Below are positions 1 to 13,837 of a stretch of DNA of 64,000 bases, one piece after another (position 1 is the stretch's first letter; every line of letters begins with the position of its first letter). Source of the DNA: Eretmocerus hayati (lineage: Eukaryota > Arthropoda > Insecta > Hymenoptera > Aphelinidae); contig CM056743.1 of the NCBI GenBank assembly GCA_029851415.1, positions 12,392,727 to 12,456,726 on the forward strand, written 5' to 3'. The translations under genes were made by a program, and so were the position numbers. Below the pieces are notes generated by a model that was not told where the DNA came from, ran no database searches, and worked only from the letters and a program-made list of their open reading frames with translations.

Positions 1-199
1 TACCGGCGATATCACGGTTCGCCACAAGACTCCTTTTATCAATCGCTCTATCACTTAGTACATACCTTCTCCTAGGAAATTTGATAGATCCACTCATGGA
101 CAATACACTAGAACATTTTAGGGAGGTATAGTTTGCTTTAGGCGAAGCCAGGAGCACGTAATTTTCAAGAAGTGATACATTAATAATAGTACATTAAGG

Positions 200-427
200 A
201 ACAAGGGTGGAAAGCGTGTTTTCTGCACGAATCGTCGAAAGAGTATGCGGAAGCTCTTGTCCACACGAGTTGCCGTGCGGGAAAAGTGTTTTCCGCACGC
301 CGATGAGTGTGGAAAAAAGCTTTCGCACACGAATTCCGACGATGAGTGCAGAAAGCTTCCACCCGAGTTTCTTATACTATTTTTTGTAATTTTCGTGCGA
401 AAAGTTGACCTCTACTCTTCGTATTAA
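200..427. repeat. Imperfect palindromic GTGCGG/CCGCAC repeat
   Basis: The stretch is dense in short inverted words such as GTGCGGAA and TTTCCGCAC and ends in a TATACTATTTTTTG motif followed by TTTTCGTGCGAAAAG. The same word set and TATACTAT-type edge recur at about 1.4-1.75 kb, 7.93-8.09 kb, 17.94-18.22 kb and 55.6-55.75 kb. It is probably one copy of a dispersed palindromic non-autonomous repeat. Frames stay open on both strands only because of the palindromy, so no gene is called. Confidence 0.5.
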
Positions 428-624
428 AAGAATTCTGGGCATCAGATGATCAACGATATCAGGAATTCGTGGCTTTTCGTATTGGATCTCGATGATTTTA
501 TCCTTATTGACTTCATCACTCGTTGGGCGTGCATGGCTAATTCGGAAAAGAAAAATCCCGACTATACTGGAGCCGTGTCAGATGAGATATTGTTATCATG
601 AAAATCGAGTAATTAGTTGTCGGC

Positions 625-720
625 ATGCGGGGGGGGGGAGCAGGGTCCAGGGGTGCAACCCCGGGTGGGGGTCCAGGGGGCAAAGCCCCCGGCAGGGGGT
701 GTGGGGGCGGAGCTCCCCAC
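625..720. repeat. G-rich array of three small hairpins
   Basis: A run of 10 G (about 629-638) is followed by three short perfect stems in series: GGGG/CCCC at 650-662, GGGGG/CCCCC with an AAA-centred loop at 676-690, and a GGGG/CCCC stem around CGGAGCT at 703-718. The word GGGTCCAGGGG occurs twice. The composition contrasts sharply with the AT-rich surroundings. Function is unknown; stacked hairpins or G-quadruplexes are possible structures. Confidence 0.6.
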
Positions 721-739
721 TTGAAAAAAATTCTGATAT

Positions 740-1400
740 AAGTGCAGTTCATCTAATGGGAACTTGAACTGAATTTTGGGAATAACTTAGCTCTGACAAA
801 GATTCTTCCAAACAAGACGATTTGCATTGGCAATATAAGTCATCCCCTGTAAACTGACGCAGCTCCCGGCCAACTAAAAGTGTAATCGACTCAGAAGACA
901 GCAGTCATCATTCTAAATCCTATTGAATTGCTACCAAAATTGAAATTACATATATTAAAGGATGCGTTCTTGATATATGCTAGTGCCTTGAACTGGGAAG
1001 TAGCCGCTCAATCACGATCATTCCATATAAAAGGTATACGATTGTGATGAATTCTCCACTATTGCAATGGCTTTTGTCGTTTTTCCATCTCTTCCTTTTT
1101 GCTCACAAATGACAACGTTTTTCACCAGAATTAAGGACTCGAAAAGCAGAAATTAAAGTGCCAACATAGCCATACTGGAGAATGAGGAAGATACTTTGAG
1201 GAATCAGAGTCAGAACATTTCCGCAAAATCGAGTTGAGAACTCATCTGAAGTACGTGTTTCTTGAAGCGTATTAGACTGACAATGAGTGAATCTTAGATT
1301 GCATCAAAATGGCTAAAAGGCCGCCAAAATGATCAAAGTATGAGTATTTCGAGGATTTAGAAGTCAAAGATAGTACCCTGGCAGAGATATGCAGGAACTG
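740..1400. other. AT-rich non-coding stretch
   Basis: No convincing exon, RNA gene or repeat is seen here. The next upstream exons of the transporter that starts at 1958 are not recognisable in this interval. Confidence 0.4.
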
Positions 1401-1760
1401 TGCGAGGTAGAACTTCTCCGCACAGTTTTGAGTTAAGCGACGTGCGGAATAGTATATTTCGCACCGAGTTCATGAGGTTGTAGCTCGCTTCTGAGCGATC
1501 GGATTTCGGCCCGAGCCGGAGGCGAGGGTTGAAATGATCGCTCGGAAGCGGGGAACCTCATGTGCGAGGCGCGAAAGTTATTTTTCGCAATTTTGTAGGC
1601 ACCCAAACATCGGAAAATTGCGAAAAATACTTTTCCCGCACGGCGAACTGTGCGGGAAGTGACATTCCCGCACTCATTCCCGCACCGATAACCGTGCGGA
1701 AACTACCTATTTCCATTCAATTTTACGCACAAAATTGCAAAAAGAATTTGTGGGCCATGC
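1400..1760. repeat. Nested palindromic repeat with GCCCGAGCCGGAGGCGAGGG core
   Basis: Around 1463-1560, CATGAGGTT and a GCTTC..GAGCGATC arm pair with GATCGCTCGGAAGC and AACCTCATG on the other side of a GCCCGAGCCGGAGGCGAGGG core (1507-1526). Flanks carry GTGCGGAATAGTATATTTCG and several CCGCAC/GTGCGG words. A nearly identical core lies at 8012-8031. It is likely a member of the same palindromic family as the repeats at 200-427, 7930-8090 and 17941-18215. Confidence 0.5.
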
Positions 1761-1957
1761 TGAAATTTCTGTATTGGGAACCTAAAGTCACCCGAATCTC
1801 CTGATTCGCCCTTCTTTCCCCTACAGCATCGTGATCCTGAGTTTCATTAGAATTTCACATTGAAATATTGAATGTCACCCTGAATCCAAACGCGTCTCCG
1901 AATGAACAAGCAAAAGTGAATTGAAAATTCATTTCATACTATAATTGATGTTTGCAG

Positions 1958-4098
<2,141 letters not shown>

Positions 4099-5200
4099 AA
4101 AAACATGATTCTAGATGAAGAGAGATGCATATAATTGCTCCAAAATGTGATTTTGTTCCAATCATTGTGAATCGGTTGAGGTTGTTCTGATCATCTACGA
4201 CAGATGTGTCTAACAAGACTCGTATAGACTTGTGTGTAAAAAAATGATCCTGAATATGTACATCATGAGATCGCGTATGATCTACATACTGTGTTTATAA
4301 TTCATACTGTCTTCTCGAGATGTGAATGAGAGCTGTAGATAGAGTCGTATCTTTGTCTTGTTCCACAAGATGTAAGATGGCAAATGTGCTTGTTAGAAAT
4401 TGGTGTAATTCCTGTGAATTTTTACTTCCTTTGCATGTATGAGCTGATCATTTTCTGAAAATCTATGCCATTAAATTCTGTTTCAGCTGCAGCTCTATCC
4501 CATTTTAAGGGATTAGTTCAAGTTCACAGGAAGCAATCAAAATTTCGAAACAATCAGGCTCAATGAGCAGAACTAAAGGCACGGTCTATTTGTTATGTTA
4601 ATGGTAATTCTATTCAATTCTGAGAATGAATTCGTAATGAGCTGGCGAAACTGATTGAGTTCATAAACGCTTGGTTTCATCATTCGAGTCCCAAGATGGG
4701 TCAAAAATATCGACGAGTGTTCGTACAGTTATCAAAACTAATATGCGAAGTAAAATGAAATATGAACTCAGTAAAATAAAATACTTTACTGGTTTAGTTG
4801 AATACGGAATAGCCCGGAGCTGTACTTGATAAAGAACCAATTTAAAACTATTTCAATACACTGTCTAGTCATTCCTTACCCAAAACTATACTTTGAATAA
4901 TATAGAACTTACCTCGTTCATTCCTGAGTAGTTTCACGCAAAATAGACCTACGCAAGAAGGTAATGTCTCCGATTGTTCTCTAGGGGTTTTTATTCGATT
5001 CTATCGTATAGAATAGGTCTTTTCCAGTAAAACTCATAATTCTCGAATCTTATCAGAGATATGGAAAGCGGTCTGTCGCATTCTAAAGGTCGTGAAAATC
5101 CTTCAAAAATCGGCCTTGTGAGGTTAATTTGGGGGTATGAGCGATTTTTTGAGGAGCCATCTCATTTGCTCTCTGAAAATTTGTTCTTCGATGGAAACTT
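4099..5200 (+). other. Transporter 3' flank, AT-rich
   Basis: The sequence downstream of the transporter stop is AT-rich with AATAAAA at about 4775 as one candidate polyadenylation signal. No gene or clear repeat is seen. Confidence 0.3.
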
Positions 5201-5219
5201 TTATGTTCTTTCAGAAAGA

Positions 5220-5950
5220 GATGGTCTCGAGCACTTTTTTTCGCGTCCTAAGGCCATTTTTCATACTATTTTTCGTAAAATCATTTCTCAGGCGATTGAT
5301 ATTCGTCTGTTTCCTGCGCATGCGCAGGAATTCAGACCTCTGAAACCAACTTTATCGGAAGGCCAAAAAAATTTCCTTCAAAATGACCACTTGAAGAAGT
5401 CGTTTTTATCAACTGGGACTGGAGCTGCAACGTATGAAAGATGAAACCTAAGTTCAAGGCTGTACGGCCACCGTGCATCATACACGCTGAAAGTTATTCG
5501 CACTTTTTTACTGTGCTCTTGCATTTTGAATTAAACAACGAGAAGACGAATACTCTCATCATCTAACTTGGATTTCTTTTCTCGTCATTTAGCCCACATC
5601 GCAAGAGAATTTGAGTAAAGTTGAATAGCTTGAGCGCAGGCACCTCCTAATCTATAATATGGACTCATCGTAATTCCCACTTTTACCCGGCTATCTTGCG
5701 ATGCAAGCTAATAGACGAAAAGAAATAGACGAGACGAATTCAAGTTAGATCAAAAGAAGTATTCATCTTCACGTTGTTCAGCCCGAATAGCAAGGGTATC
5801 GAACGAAAGTGCGAACAACTTCCAGCGTGCGGATTCAAATTCTTCCGCATGCGCAGAAAACAGACGATTTTCAACCACCCTTCAATAGGTTTGCGAAAGT
5901 TATCAAAAATGGGCCGTAGAACGCAATGAGAAACTTTTGGTGACATTTCT
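5220..5950. repeat. Diverged inverted repeat pair
   Basis: Forward words CCTGCGCATGCGCAGG (5316-5331), GTTATTCGCACTTT and AACGAGAAGACGAATACT (5490-5550) recur in reverse complement between about 5745 and 5945 as CGCATGCGCAG, AAAGTGCGAACAACTT and AGTATTCATCTTCACGTT. The two blocks are separated and imperfect, so this is probably an old foldback-type insertion. There is no coding content. Confidence 0.4.
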
Positions 5951-6880
5951 TCCTGGAGAAGAACTCTTCAGAGAATAAAAAGTTGCTTTCGGTGTTTTGT
6001 TGGGTTTTTAGTGTTTTCTACTCTTTTACTCGATAAAGTCGCCCATGACCTCCAAATCAACTTAACAAAATGAGGCTGGTTTCGATAGTTTCATTCAAGA
6101 TCTTTTGAATGCCCGCGCAGACCAAATTTTCGTGATATCTCTTTGGTTACAAGTCGAGCAAGTTTTGGTTTGTATTGATAATTTCATATATCACACCAAA
6201 GACAATCTTGAAACTCCATTACTTACGGCTTTCTCAAATGCACGCGAATGGTGGCTCGTACACGTGGTGCCATACGACGCATAGGGCCCCGCGCGCAGGT
6301 AGTCGGGCCCCTCGGCTGTCCAGTCCGGTTCTGCCGTGAATATAGGTATACTTACAACACCAAGCGGTGGCTGCTCCGCGCCGTAGCATCCCGAATCTCA
6401 CTTTGAACTCAATTTATTCAAAATCCATACCGGCAACCTATGATGTTTTTAATATCATTAGACGCGCCGTGCAAAATAGCGTCGTTTTCTCTTGTCATAA
6501 CCGATGGTAAAGGTTTAGTTTGCGCGTGGTCTCATTGACACTCGCCGATCCCATAAGAATACACGTATAAGGATTTTTTCTCTCAAATGATTTTTCTCTC
6601 GATTTTCGGCGGTGGCCCCCTCTTTTCTTGGCGGATTATGATTGCTCATGAGTTTATCTACGATTTCCAATTACTTTTAGACCCATTCCCAGTTTAGTTA
6701 AAATCTGCGCGAGCCACCTTAAGCTCACTATTTACGTATCACCAATGTGACAATCTCAGAAGTTTCCAGCAATAATTATGGTTTTCAATTGTAGATGTCC
6801 AGAAACTATACTAAAAGTGAATGTACCCGGCATCGCCAAATTAAAATAATTAGAATCCCAGCCAAAATTTGTCCGTCAGC
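5951..6880. other. Non-coding stretch
   Basis: No gene is supported. A locally GC-rich patch at about 6260-6400 stands out from AT-rich surroundings but gives no recognisable product. Confidence 0.3.
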
Positions 6881-6899
6881 ATCTTGCGTATCGGGTTGC

Positions 6900-7461
6900 C
6901 TATGTGGAGGGGGTGAAGTTTGGGGGATAGCCGTATGGGTCATGAGTGGGTCGATGGGTGGTTGGGTTGGTGGGTCGGTGAATAGGTTAGTGGTCAGGTG
7001 GATAGATGGATGAGTGGACCGATGGATGAATGAGTGAATGAGATTCGAGGGTTGAGGTGCGAGGAACGAGTTATGTGGAATCAGTTATGAGGAGGGAGTT
7101 ATGAGGAATGAGCTGTGAGGAATGAGTTATGAGGAACGCCGTATGGGGAACGGGGTGTAAGGAACAAGCTATGAGGAACAAGATGTGGCCGTGGGAATAG
7201 AGATGCTAGAATCTCGTTAAACTTGTCTGGTCTAATTGAGTGTAGTTCGTTCTAGTGCGGTCTGGTTTATTTGGTCTTACTCGGTCTAGCTCGGTCTAGT
7301 TCGGTGAAGTGGGGTATATTTGGGTCTAGATCGGTCGAATCCGGTCTCATTCGGTTTACTTTGGTCGAATTAGGTGTAGGTTAGTCTAGATTGGTCTGAT
7401 TCAGTCTAGTTTAATCTAGAGTGGTCTAGTCCGATCTAGTTGCGCCCCCCCCCCCCCCCCC
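6900..7461 (+). repeat. Composite minisatellite ending in poly-C
   Basis: Three successive degenerate simple-repeat blocks are visible. The first is GGGTGG/GGATGG-like (6905-7040). The second is an about 18-20 bp unit around GTTATGAGGAA (7060-7190). The third is a 10-11 bp unit around CGGTCTAGTT (7210-7440). The block ends in an uninterrupted C run (about 7443-7460). All three are strand-asymmetric and rich in G and T on this strand. Confidence 0.7.
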
Positions 7462-7915
7462 ACGTCATTAGATCGCGGTGACGACGTTCCTGCCGGCATC
7501 AGGAGTATAACATCGGAATATTAGAGCAGCGTGGCCACCGCTAGGCCCAGTGTCGTGGAGGAGGCGTCGTGGCGGTGGTTCAAAACTGGACTGCGTTTTG
7601 AGCTCTGAATGCTCGGGCTTGAATGGTAAAGATGTTTACGATGTGTAATTGGGTGTGTCGTTACAGTATTTTGGCGTTCCGTTACAGTGATGGAGGGTGC
7701 CATTACGAGTGTGTTGTGTAATGCGTGGGCGCATTATCGTGCGAGTGTGTAATTGGGATCTGCATCACCAAGTGTTTGGTCATGCTGGCAAGCGTTACTA
7801 AAGTGCGTGTAATGGAGTCTAGCATTACATTGCATGTGAATTTTCTAACTTTGATACGTTGTATGTTGGGATGAGTGTATGTAACTTTACAGTATAATGT
7901 GGATGTGATTTTGAT
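7462..7915. other. Degenerate GTGTAATG-rich stretch
   Basis: Short words such as GTGTAAT, GTTACA and CATTACA recur without a fixed period, as if an old simple repeat had decayed. No gene is seen. Confidence 0.3.
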
Positions 7916-7929
7916 ATATTCTTGCGGAA

Positions 7930-8090
7930 AACAATTCGCTCGACGGAAATAGTATATTATGATACAAGGGCGTAAAAGTCGGTATTCGCACTTCGAGTGA
8001 CTGTTTTAGGCCCGAGCCGCAGGCGAGGGTCTAAATAGTCACGAGGAAACGAAAACTGTTGCGCCCGAGTATCATACTATGATTTTGATC
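7930..8090. repeat. Palindromic repeat with CCCGAGCCGCAGGCGAGGG core
   Basis: Edges AATAGTATATTATGATAC (about 7948) and GTATCATACTATGATT (about 8070) are mutually inverted, and AGTGACTGTTTTAGG pairs imperfectly with TAAATAGTCAC around the core at 8012-8031. The core is shared with the palindrome at 1400-1760. Confidence 0.5.
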
Positions 8091-8529
8091 TTCTGTGAGC
8101 AAATGAAAAGCGACAAACAGTGTGCAAATGATTCATCTGCGCACAGACAATCTAAAAAATAGATGTGTGTATGCACGCATCAAGTTTTCTTTTAGAAATT
8201 TTGTTGAGGCAATTGTTCAAGGTAGTACAAGCAGTACTGATGAGTCCCAGTGCAGTTTATACCCGCGCTTGACTCCCTTTCGCCCGCGATATAGGTATAG
8301 TGAGTGCACGCAGCACACGACAACATATTCCCGGAACTGCAAAAATGAGTGAGACTTAGACTTAGATCCTCGTTTGCAGGTTCTGAATCGTCAATCTGTT
8401 GGTTTCTGTGTGATTTCCGTGCTCTCTTGCTCTTGTGGGCAGACTCCCGTGAAAATCTGTACAGTAGATATTACTCTACTCATCATTTTCCATAAGTAGC
8501 CGTGTCAAATCGACTTTCACGAAACTGCT

Positions 8530-9470
8530 CAGAACTTTTCTCTCCATCCAGCAGTATGGGGGCATGCAAGTAGGTATGCAAGCTGCGTCTCTTGACACGG
8601 TGCGGTAGGCACGGATGCTTCTCAGGGCCGCTCTCCGGTGGACAGGCCCCATCCTCTCCTCGATGATGGCCTTCTCTACTCTCTTCCCCAAAACAGGTGC
8701 ACCGTAGAGCATGATGGTAGCGCTCACGGTGTTGAGCAGTTTACGCCTCTTCTGTTTCGGTCCTCCGATGTTCGGCATCAACCGCTGGATAGCCGCTCTG
8801 ACCCTGCTTGCCTTCTGCGCGGCTTCTTGGATGTGCTCCTTGAACGACCCCTTGTCGTCGAGCCATACACCCAGATATTTCAGCTCTGTCTTGCGTGGTA
8901 TCTCTCGCCCGTTGATGTAATTCTCCGCCTAGTGACCACTATGGTTTCGCACCTTGGAACAGCCAGCTCTAGGAGCCTGCTGATCATCTACTTGTAGACT
9001 CGGGCCAGCGCCTCGTCCGCGGGTCTACCCCAAAGCTCTTCGTTGTCAATTCAAACTATGAGTCCCACGTCGTCCGCAAAAGTCACCATTATCCCACCTT
9101 CTGGCAGTTCGAGAGATAGTAGGCTGTTGTACTGGGTGTTCCAGTTGAACGGTCCGGAAGCTGATCCTTGTCAGATTCCGGCGGATAGCTCTCAAACCTC
9201 TTGTCCCTCGTCGGTGTCGTGTACGAGGGTCCTATTCCGTAGGTAGTCGCTCGTGGCTGCTAACAGGTGAAGAGACACTTTACCTGCCTGGGATGCGTAC
9301 ACTCGCTCCCAGCTCGCACAGTTAGAGGCGTTGTTTATGTCTAACGCGATGATCGCGCAGAAACCCCCCTCCCTTCGTATGGTCTCCCTGCCGCCGTTTG
9401 GACCCGCTCCTGCACCGTCTCAATCCTGTGAGTATTACTACCTTTCCGAAACCCAAACTGCTCTCTGTCT
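8530..9470 (-). pseudogene. R1-type LINE reverse transcriptase fragment (copy E), degenerate
   Basis: Read on the minus strand, the fragment starts next to a GAGAGAGACAGAGAG tract at about 9450-9480 with the RT word EQFGFRKG. It passes through frameshifted RT blocks (VSGPFNWN is broken, YLGVWLDDK is present) and MPNIGGPK.KRRKLLNTV, then IMLYGAPV and MGPVHRRAALRSIRAYRTVS. It diverges from its relatives at about 8530, so the 3' third and poly-A are missing. Frameshifts and stops make it inactive. Sequences at 39.2-43.6 kb and 63 kb are close relatives. The 5' truncation exactly at a GA tract fits the other copies. Confidence 0.8.
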
Positions 9471-9493
9471 CTCTCTTTTCTCTTTATTTTTTG

Positions 9494-10108
9494 AGGTGGT
9501 TGTAGGGCGAATACGCTGCGACGTACGAAGGAGAGGCACCGGCCAGCCAAACACGGCTGGCCAGCACCTGCCCAACCGTCCCGGGTTGGAATCTGCATCG
9601 ATACGGCCATCCGAACCGGGTAGACCCTCTCTTTCTTCTCCGTTGGTGCCGGTCGTTGCAAGGGAGAGATCCACCACTCACCAATCCGGCCCCGGAACCG
9701 CGTGAGCATTACTCCCGGGCCGGGGCGGCGTCTCGCGCTCAGTCTCGAGAGTCTCTCTTCTCGCGACTCGCAGGTGTTATTTCTCTTTCCTCGATCTTCT
9801 TCCTACTCTTCAGTCTTCTTTCTTCCCTCTTTTTCTTTCTCCCTTCCCTCTCAGTCCATCATATTCTTCCTGAAACCATTTGGACCTCCTCTATTTGAAT
9901 CGGCAGACTCACTGTAATTCATCTGCTCTATAAGCTTCACTTCCCTCTCTTTCTCCTTCTTACGGGCCATCACGAGCTTGATGTCTCCTGGTTGCAGAGC
10001 AAATACGGGACGAAATTCTCAGGTGTTAGTTGAGCAACCAGCACTTCATCCAACTCGGCGAGCTCTCTTCAGCTGTCCTTGGAAGTGAACAGGGCGTGTG
10101 GCCTCTTC
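9494..10108 (-). pseudogene. R1-type LINE 3' fragment (copy F)
   Basis: The minus-strand fragment covers the last part of the ORF (the LTPEN..PYL region, with indels) and a 3' UTR ending CAACCACCT, followed by a short A-rich tail (9484-9493 as T on the + strand). The tail meets GA-rich sequence that is also the 5' flank of copy E, so E and F are head-to-tail. The 3' UTR matches that of the copies ending at 39,201 and 63,681. Confidence 0.75.
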
Positions 10109-10109
10109 G

Positions 10110-11730
10110 AGGTATATCGAAAACCATCGAAACATATCTGTATGATCTTGATACGACATGCTTGAGATGTCGTGGAGGATTCAAATACACGCGTTTAACT
10201 AAACACTACTTGTTCAACACTCCGACTTCCTTGCTCCCTTGCACATCTTTCTCTTACAACGTTCTCTTCCGACCTGCCACACTCCACGCAGCGCTCTTCG
10301 CTCATTCTTCATACATTTATATTCATCAACCTCGTGGTGCCGTCGCGAGATCGGTAATGCAGTTACTTACACAACTACCTATTTGCTTCCCTATGTCAGT
10401 GTCACAGCTCAATGTGCACATATCTCAACAGATAGAATAATAATAATAGCTCTCAAATATTTTAAGACCTGGGCAAATTCGAGTATGATTGGTCGAATAA
10501 TTGTGTGTCGAAAATTATCCATCAAACAGTATCAGAGTGTTCTATGTGAAGTGCTGGATTCAATTGTATGACCAAGTGAAGTGGACATGAATGATAATTG
10601 ATGCTATGATCACAACGAAAACCTGAAACTAAGAGATTGGAAACATGCTAACTTACTTATTTCAGCTTCAATTGATCTTTTTCTTCTTCAAAAAGTTGGC
10701 TATATCTTTCTCCTACAGTGCAGATGTTATCATATCCATAACACAAGAATACAGAGCTCTGCAAAATCTGGATCTGTGGTGGGAAAGGTCTCCTCCCCAC
10801 TTCTTACTTTCCTTACAGCTGTGTGGAAGGGTAGAAGTGAAAAGAAGAGGGATATTTGAGACAAGGAGTACGAACGATGAGATGTATGATCAGAGAAGGC
10901 TGTAGAGAGAACAATTTAATGTGAATAAGTTGATTTGATCAAACAAATAAAGAGCAAGCTTCCAAGAAATTTGTGATAAATTCACTAGTTTGTTTGTTGG
11001 GGAATTTAAGAATTGGTTCAACATTGTAAGGCATGTGGGCATGAGGGTCACGAATCAGAGTTAACGACATTTTCTCTATAGAGACTAGCTGCCAAAGAGT
11101 AATGATCAGATTTGATCCTATTGATAGAACTAGAAATTCTGAGAATAATGAAGACCATAGTCAGGTTTATACTCAAGAAGGAAGGAATGGAATTTTGTTC
11201 TACTTCAATTGATGTTCAATTGGTAATTGCCACCCGGATCGAAACGAAATGTTTCTGGAACCCACATAAAATGATTATCGTTATTTCAATCAAATCTCTT
11301 GAATATTGTGATATTGAATACAATGAGATGGTCATTGAAATGAGGTCTACGTCATAAAACTCGCAAATTTTTTGATAGATTGAATCGTTTTGCTATATTA
11401 GTCTAGGAACCGTGCGAGTCTCTGGGTTGTTGCAACAATAACCTTCCAACGTTACTAGTTATTTTGATGTTTACTATTTCCGATTTTCTGCTGACGACTT
11501 TTTTCATCGATTATTATCCACAAAAGCCTTACGAGATATCGCGAAACTCGATGCAGCTGACTTTTCGATTGTACTGTGGATGCAAAATGAGGGATTGCCT
11601 GATGATCAAGTTCTGAAAGTCGATTCCTACTTCTTGAAGACACTCAACGTTCAGATTTTGGTTATTTATGTTTAAACACTCTCAACAATTTGCAATTCCG
11701 ATTGAATTAACGGCTGTTTCTACGAGCCAA
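10110..11730. other. Non-coding stretch left of the Penelope-like element
   Basis: Several short open frames occur but none shows a recognisable motif or splice structure. No repeat is evident. Confidence 0.3.
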
Positions 11731-11732
11731 TG

Positions 11733-11782
11733 TCGTTTATTCATGACAACATTTCGACAGTTGGTCCACTGTCCTCATCAGT
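11733..11782 (-). ncRNA. Hammerhead ribozyme-like motif of a Penelope-like element
   Basis: On the minus strand, CTGATGAG is followed by a 6-bp stem (GACAGT/ACTGTC, loop GGACCA) and then GAAA. A short stem III follows (TGTTG pairing with CGACA across an 11-nt loop), then TT as U16.1/H17. Penelope-like elements are known to carry such ribozymes in their terminal repeats. Deviations: one extra G lies between the CUGAUGA box and stem II, and I see no good stem I. It may be a decayed copy. It lies downstream of the Penelope endonuclease C-terminus in the expected orientation. Confidence 0.6.
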
Positions 11783-12193
11783 TCTAAAATAATAATATCA
11801 ATATTCAGAACAGAACAATAGGTTCACAGATCTACGTTATCGATATTTACCTAAAAATCCACATCACAGTGAAACGTTTTGAGACTAGATTACTCATCTT
11901 GCAAGACGAGTGTCATTCATGTTTTTACTTTCTTCAGTGACCATTGTGTGATGACAATTTATATTTGCATTAACTATTTTTTACTACATTTATACTTAAC
12001 AATCCACTCTTTTCACACTATTACGATTCAGTGACTGACACGATAACTAAACGATGGTGATTGAAACATAACAAAATCGGTCGGTCGGCTATACAGTGAC
12101 ATCTAGGATATGACATGATGACTATTATCAATGATATGTTAGGAACCTGACATACTCTCGGTAAAGTGTAAATACTTATTGAAAAACTACATT

Positions 12194-12457
12194 TCATGTA
12201 CTATTGTTGACTTGTCTCAATTTCCTCAAAATCGGAGCATAATTTTTGTGCAAATGCTGGGTGTCTTCCTTGTTGTTGATAGCGTGTCTTTCAATCCGAA
12301 TGTTCACCATTTCCGAAACGATCCTCTTCCTCCAATTTCTTTCATTATTCAAAATTTTAACATTTTCAAAATCAAATTCGTGGTCAAACTTTATCATGGG
12401 GTTCCCAATAATTGTGTCTTTTTCTACATTAGTACTAGCATTCATATATCCATTCAT
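12194..12457 (-). pseudogene. Penelope-like element, C-terminal end of the GIY-YIG endonuclease ORF
   Basis: The frame carries the block HEFDFENVKILNNERNWRKR followed by an SEMVNIRI word and a DTQHLHKNYAPIL end. This is the characteristic C-terminal tail of Penelope-like proteins (family form: FDFDNVKIL..E.N..KR.ISEM.HI). It is separated by about 1.38 kb from the GIY-YIG core at 13,838-14,060 on the same strand, so the ORF is interrupted. Confidence 0.75.
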
Positions 12458-13837
12458 CCTTTTTCCAACCGTTCTTTTAATGATGAAGTCATCCTATCGC
12501 TCGTTGAGTTTTGCTGCGGTCACACTGAACAATCCACGTAACATGTATGATTTAGTATATCTATATCGTGCACGCTTATTTCATCGGCGCGCCGAGTTCG
12601 TAAACAAACACGCGGATGGATTACTCATTCATAATATCTATAGATTCTTCATGGGAATACAGTGACGTCCCTTTATGGAATATTCTCGTGCTTATTACGG
12701 GCATTTTAATTTGAGTAATACGGTGTTGTCGATATACTTTTGGGTGCTGCTTCTGGCTCAATGATGAACCTCTTGATTCAGGATCACCCAAGAAAATAAT
12801 CATTCAAAAATGGGTCTGAACGTCAGTTCAGTGCCTTGTGGGTTATCGTTTCTTTTCGATCTTCGTGAGTGTGAAGCTCCACGATCACTTGTGGACGATC
12901 CAGCTCGTTCGGAATTCGCGCGGGCAGACTTATCAAAAATAATGTTATTGAGCATCAAATCCCTAAGTTACAAGAACCGAGATCCCATTTACGTCTACGC
13001 TGAGCTCGTGCATTTTGTCGCGCAATTTTGCCTGAAACTTTACTCGCTAAGCTTTCCTCGATAAAAGTGAATTCGCCTCATTTCAGACCTTGCCGCGACA
13101 ATTTTTTCAAAGCTCATCGGCAGGCGTAATTCTCTCATGCTCCAAAGTATCGAGGGAAAATTGATTTTCACAATTTGCTAAGTACTTTATCAAGAAAATC
13201 TACTTTTGCTGAATTCTTATTACTGTTCCCTGCCTAGTACAAAAGTCTCAGCCTGCACTTTGCTAGGTATCTGAATGCCGAATCAAAACCCCAATACTGT
13301 AGCTTGAACCATTTATCTAGATCAATTTTAGTACCAAATGTCAAGTTCCGTGCCCTCTCTGAAATTCATCGTTTCGTTCCCTGATAGCGGGGTGTCCGTG
13401 TTATTTCCATGGCACCGATGAGTGGGAGAGTGTACATACGTGGGCGAGTGAATTCATGCTCTATTTGTTCAAAAAGTCTAAATATGCATGTTATAGAACC
13501 TTTTGGAAGTGAATTTCAGTGGTGGCATTTTGGTGCTCGAATATCGGAATTCTGATCTTTGAACCCTTTTATTCGATTATATGAATGTTTCTCGTCGAAA
13601 TAGATGTTATGAGTTGGGAGAGAACAGTATTCAATCGAAACAGATGTAAATATAAGAAACAAAAACAGCAGTGTACGTGTAATAACGAGAAAATGTCCCT
13701 TATCGATTACACCTCGAATCTGTATAATTCGATCATCTAACTCCAAAATGAATGGAAAGATATATCATGTGGTGAACGAATTACGAAAAATTCAATGAAA
13801 TAGTAGTACTTTCCAGCAAACCTTCATGACTTCATCA
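12458..13837. other. Sequence interrupting the Penelope-like ORF
   Basis: This block lies between the two parts of the endonuclease ORF. Near its ends the words GATGAAGTCAT (about 12,484) and ATGACTTCATC (about 13,825) are inverted, which might be short terminal repeats of an inserted non-autonomous element. No gene is recognisable inside. Confidence 0.35.

Noticed and set aside
625..720. Bacterial contamination or integron-like repeat
   Set aside because: Similar GC hairpins occur in bacteria, but both flanks are ordinary AT-rich sequence and no bacterial gene is near.
8238..8270. CTGATGAGTCCCA on the plus strand as a second hammerhead ribozyme
   Set aside because: The CTGATGA box is present but no GAAA box with a matching stem II follows within range.
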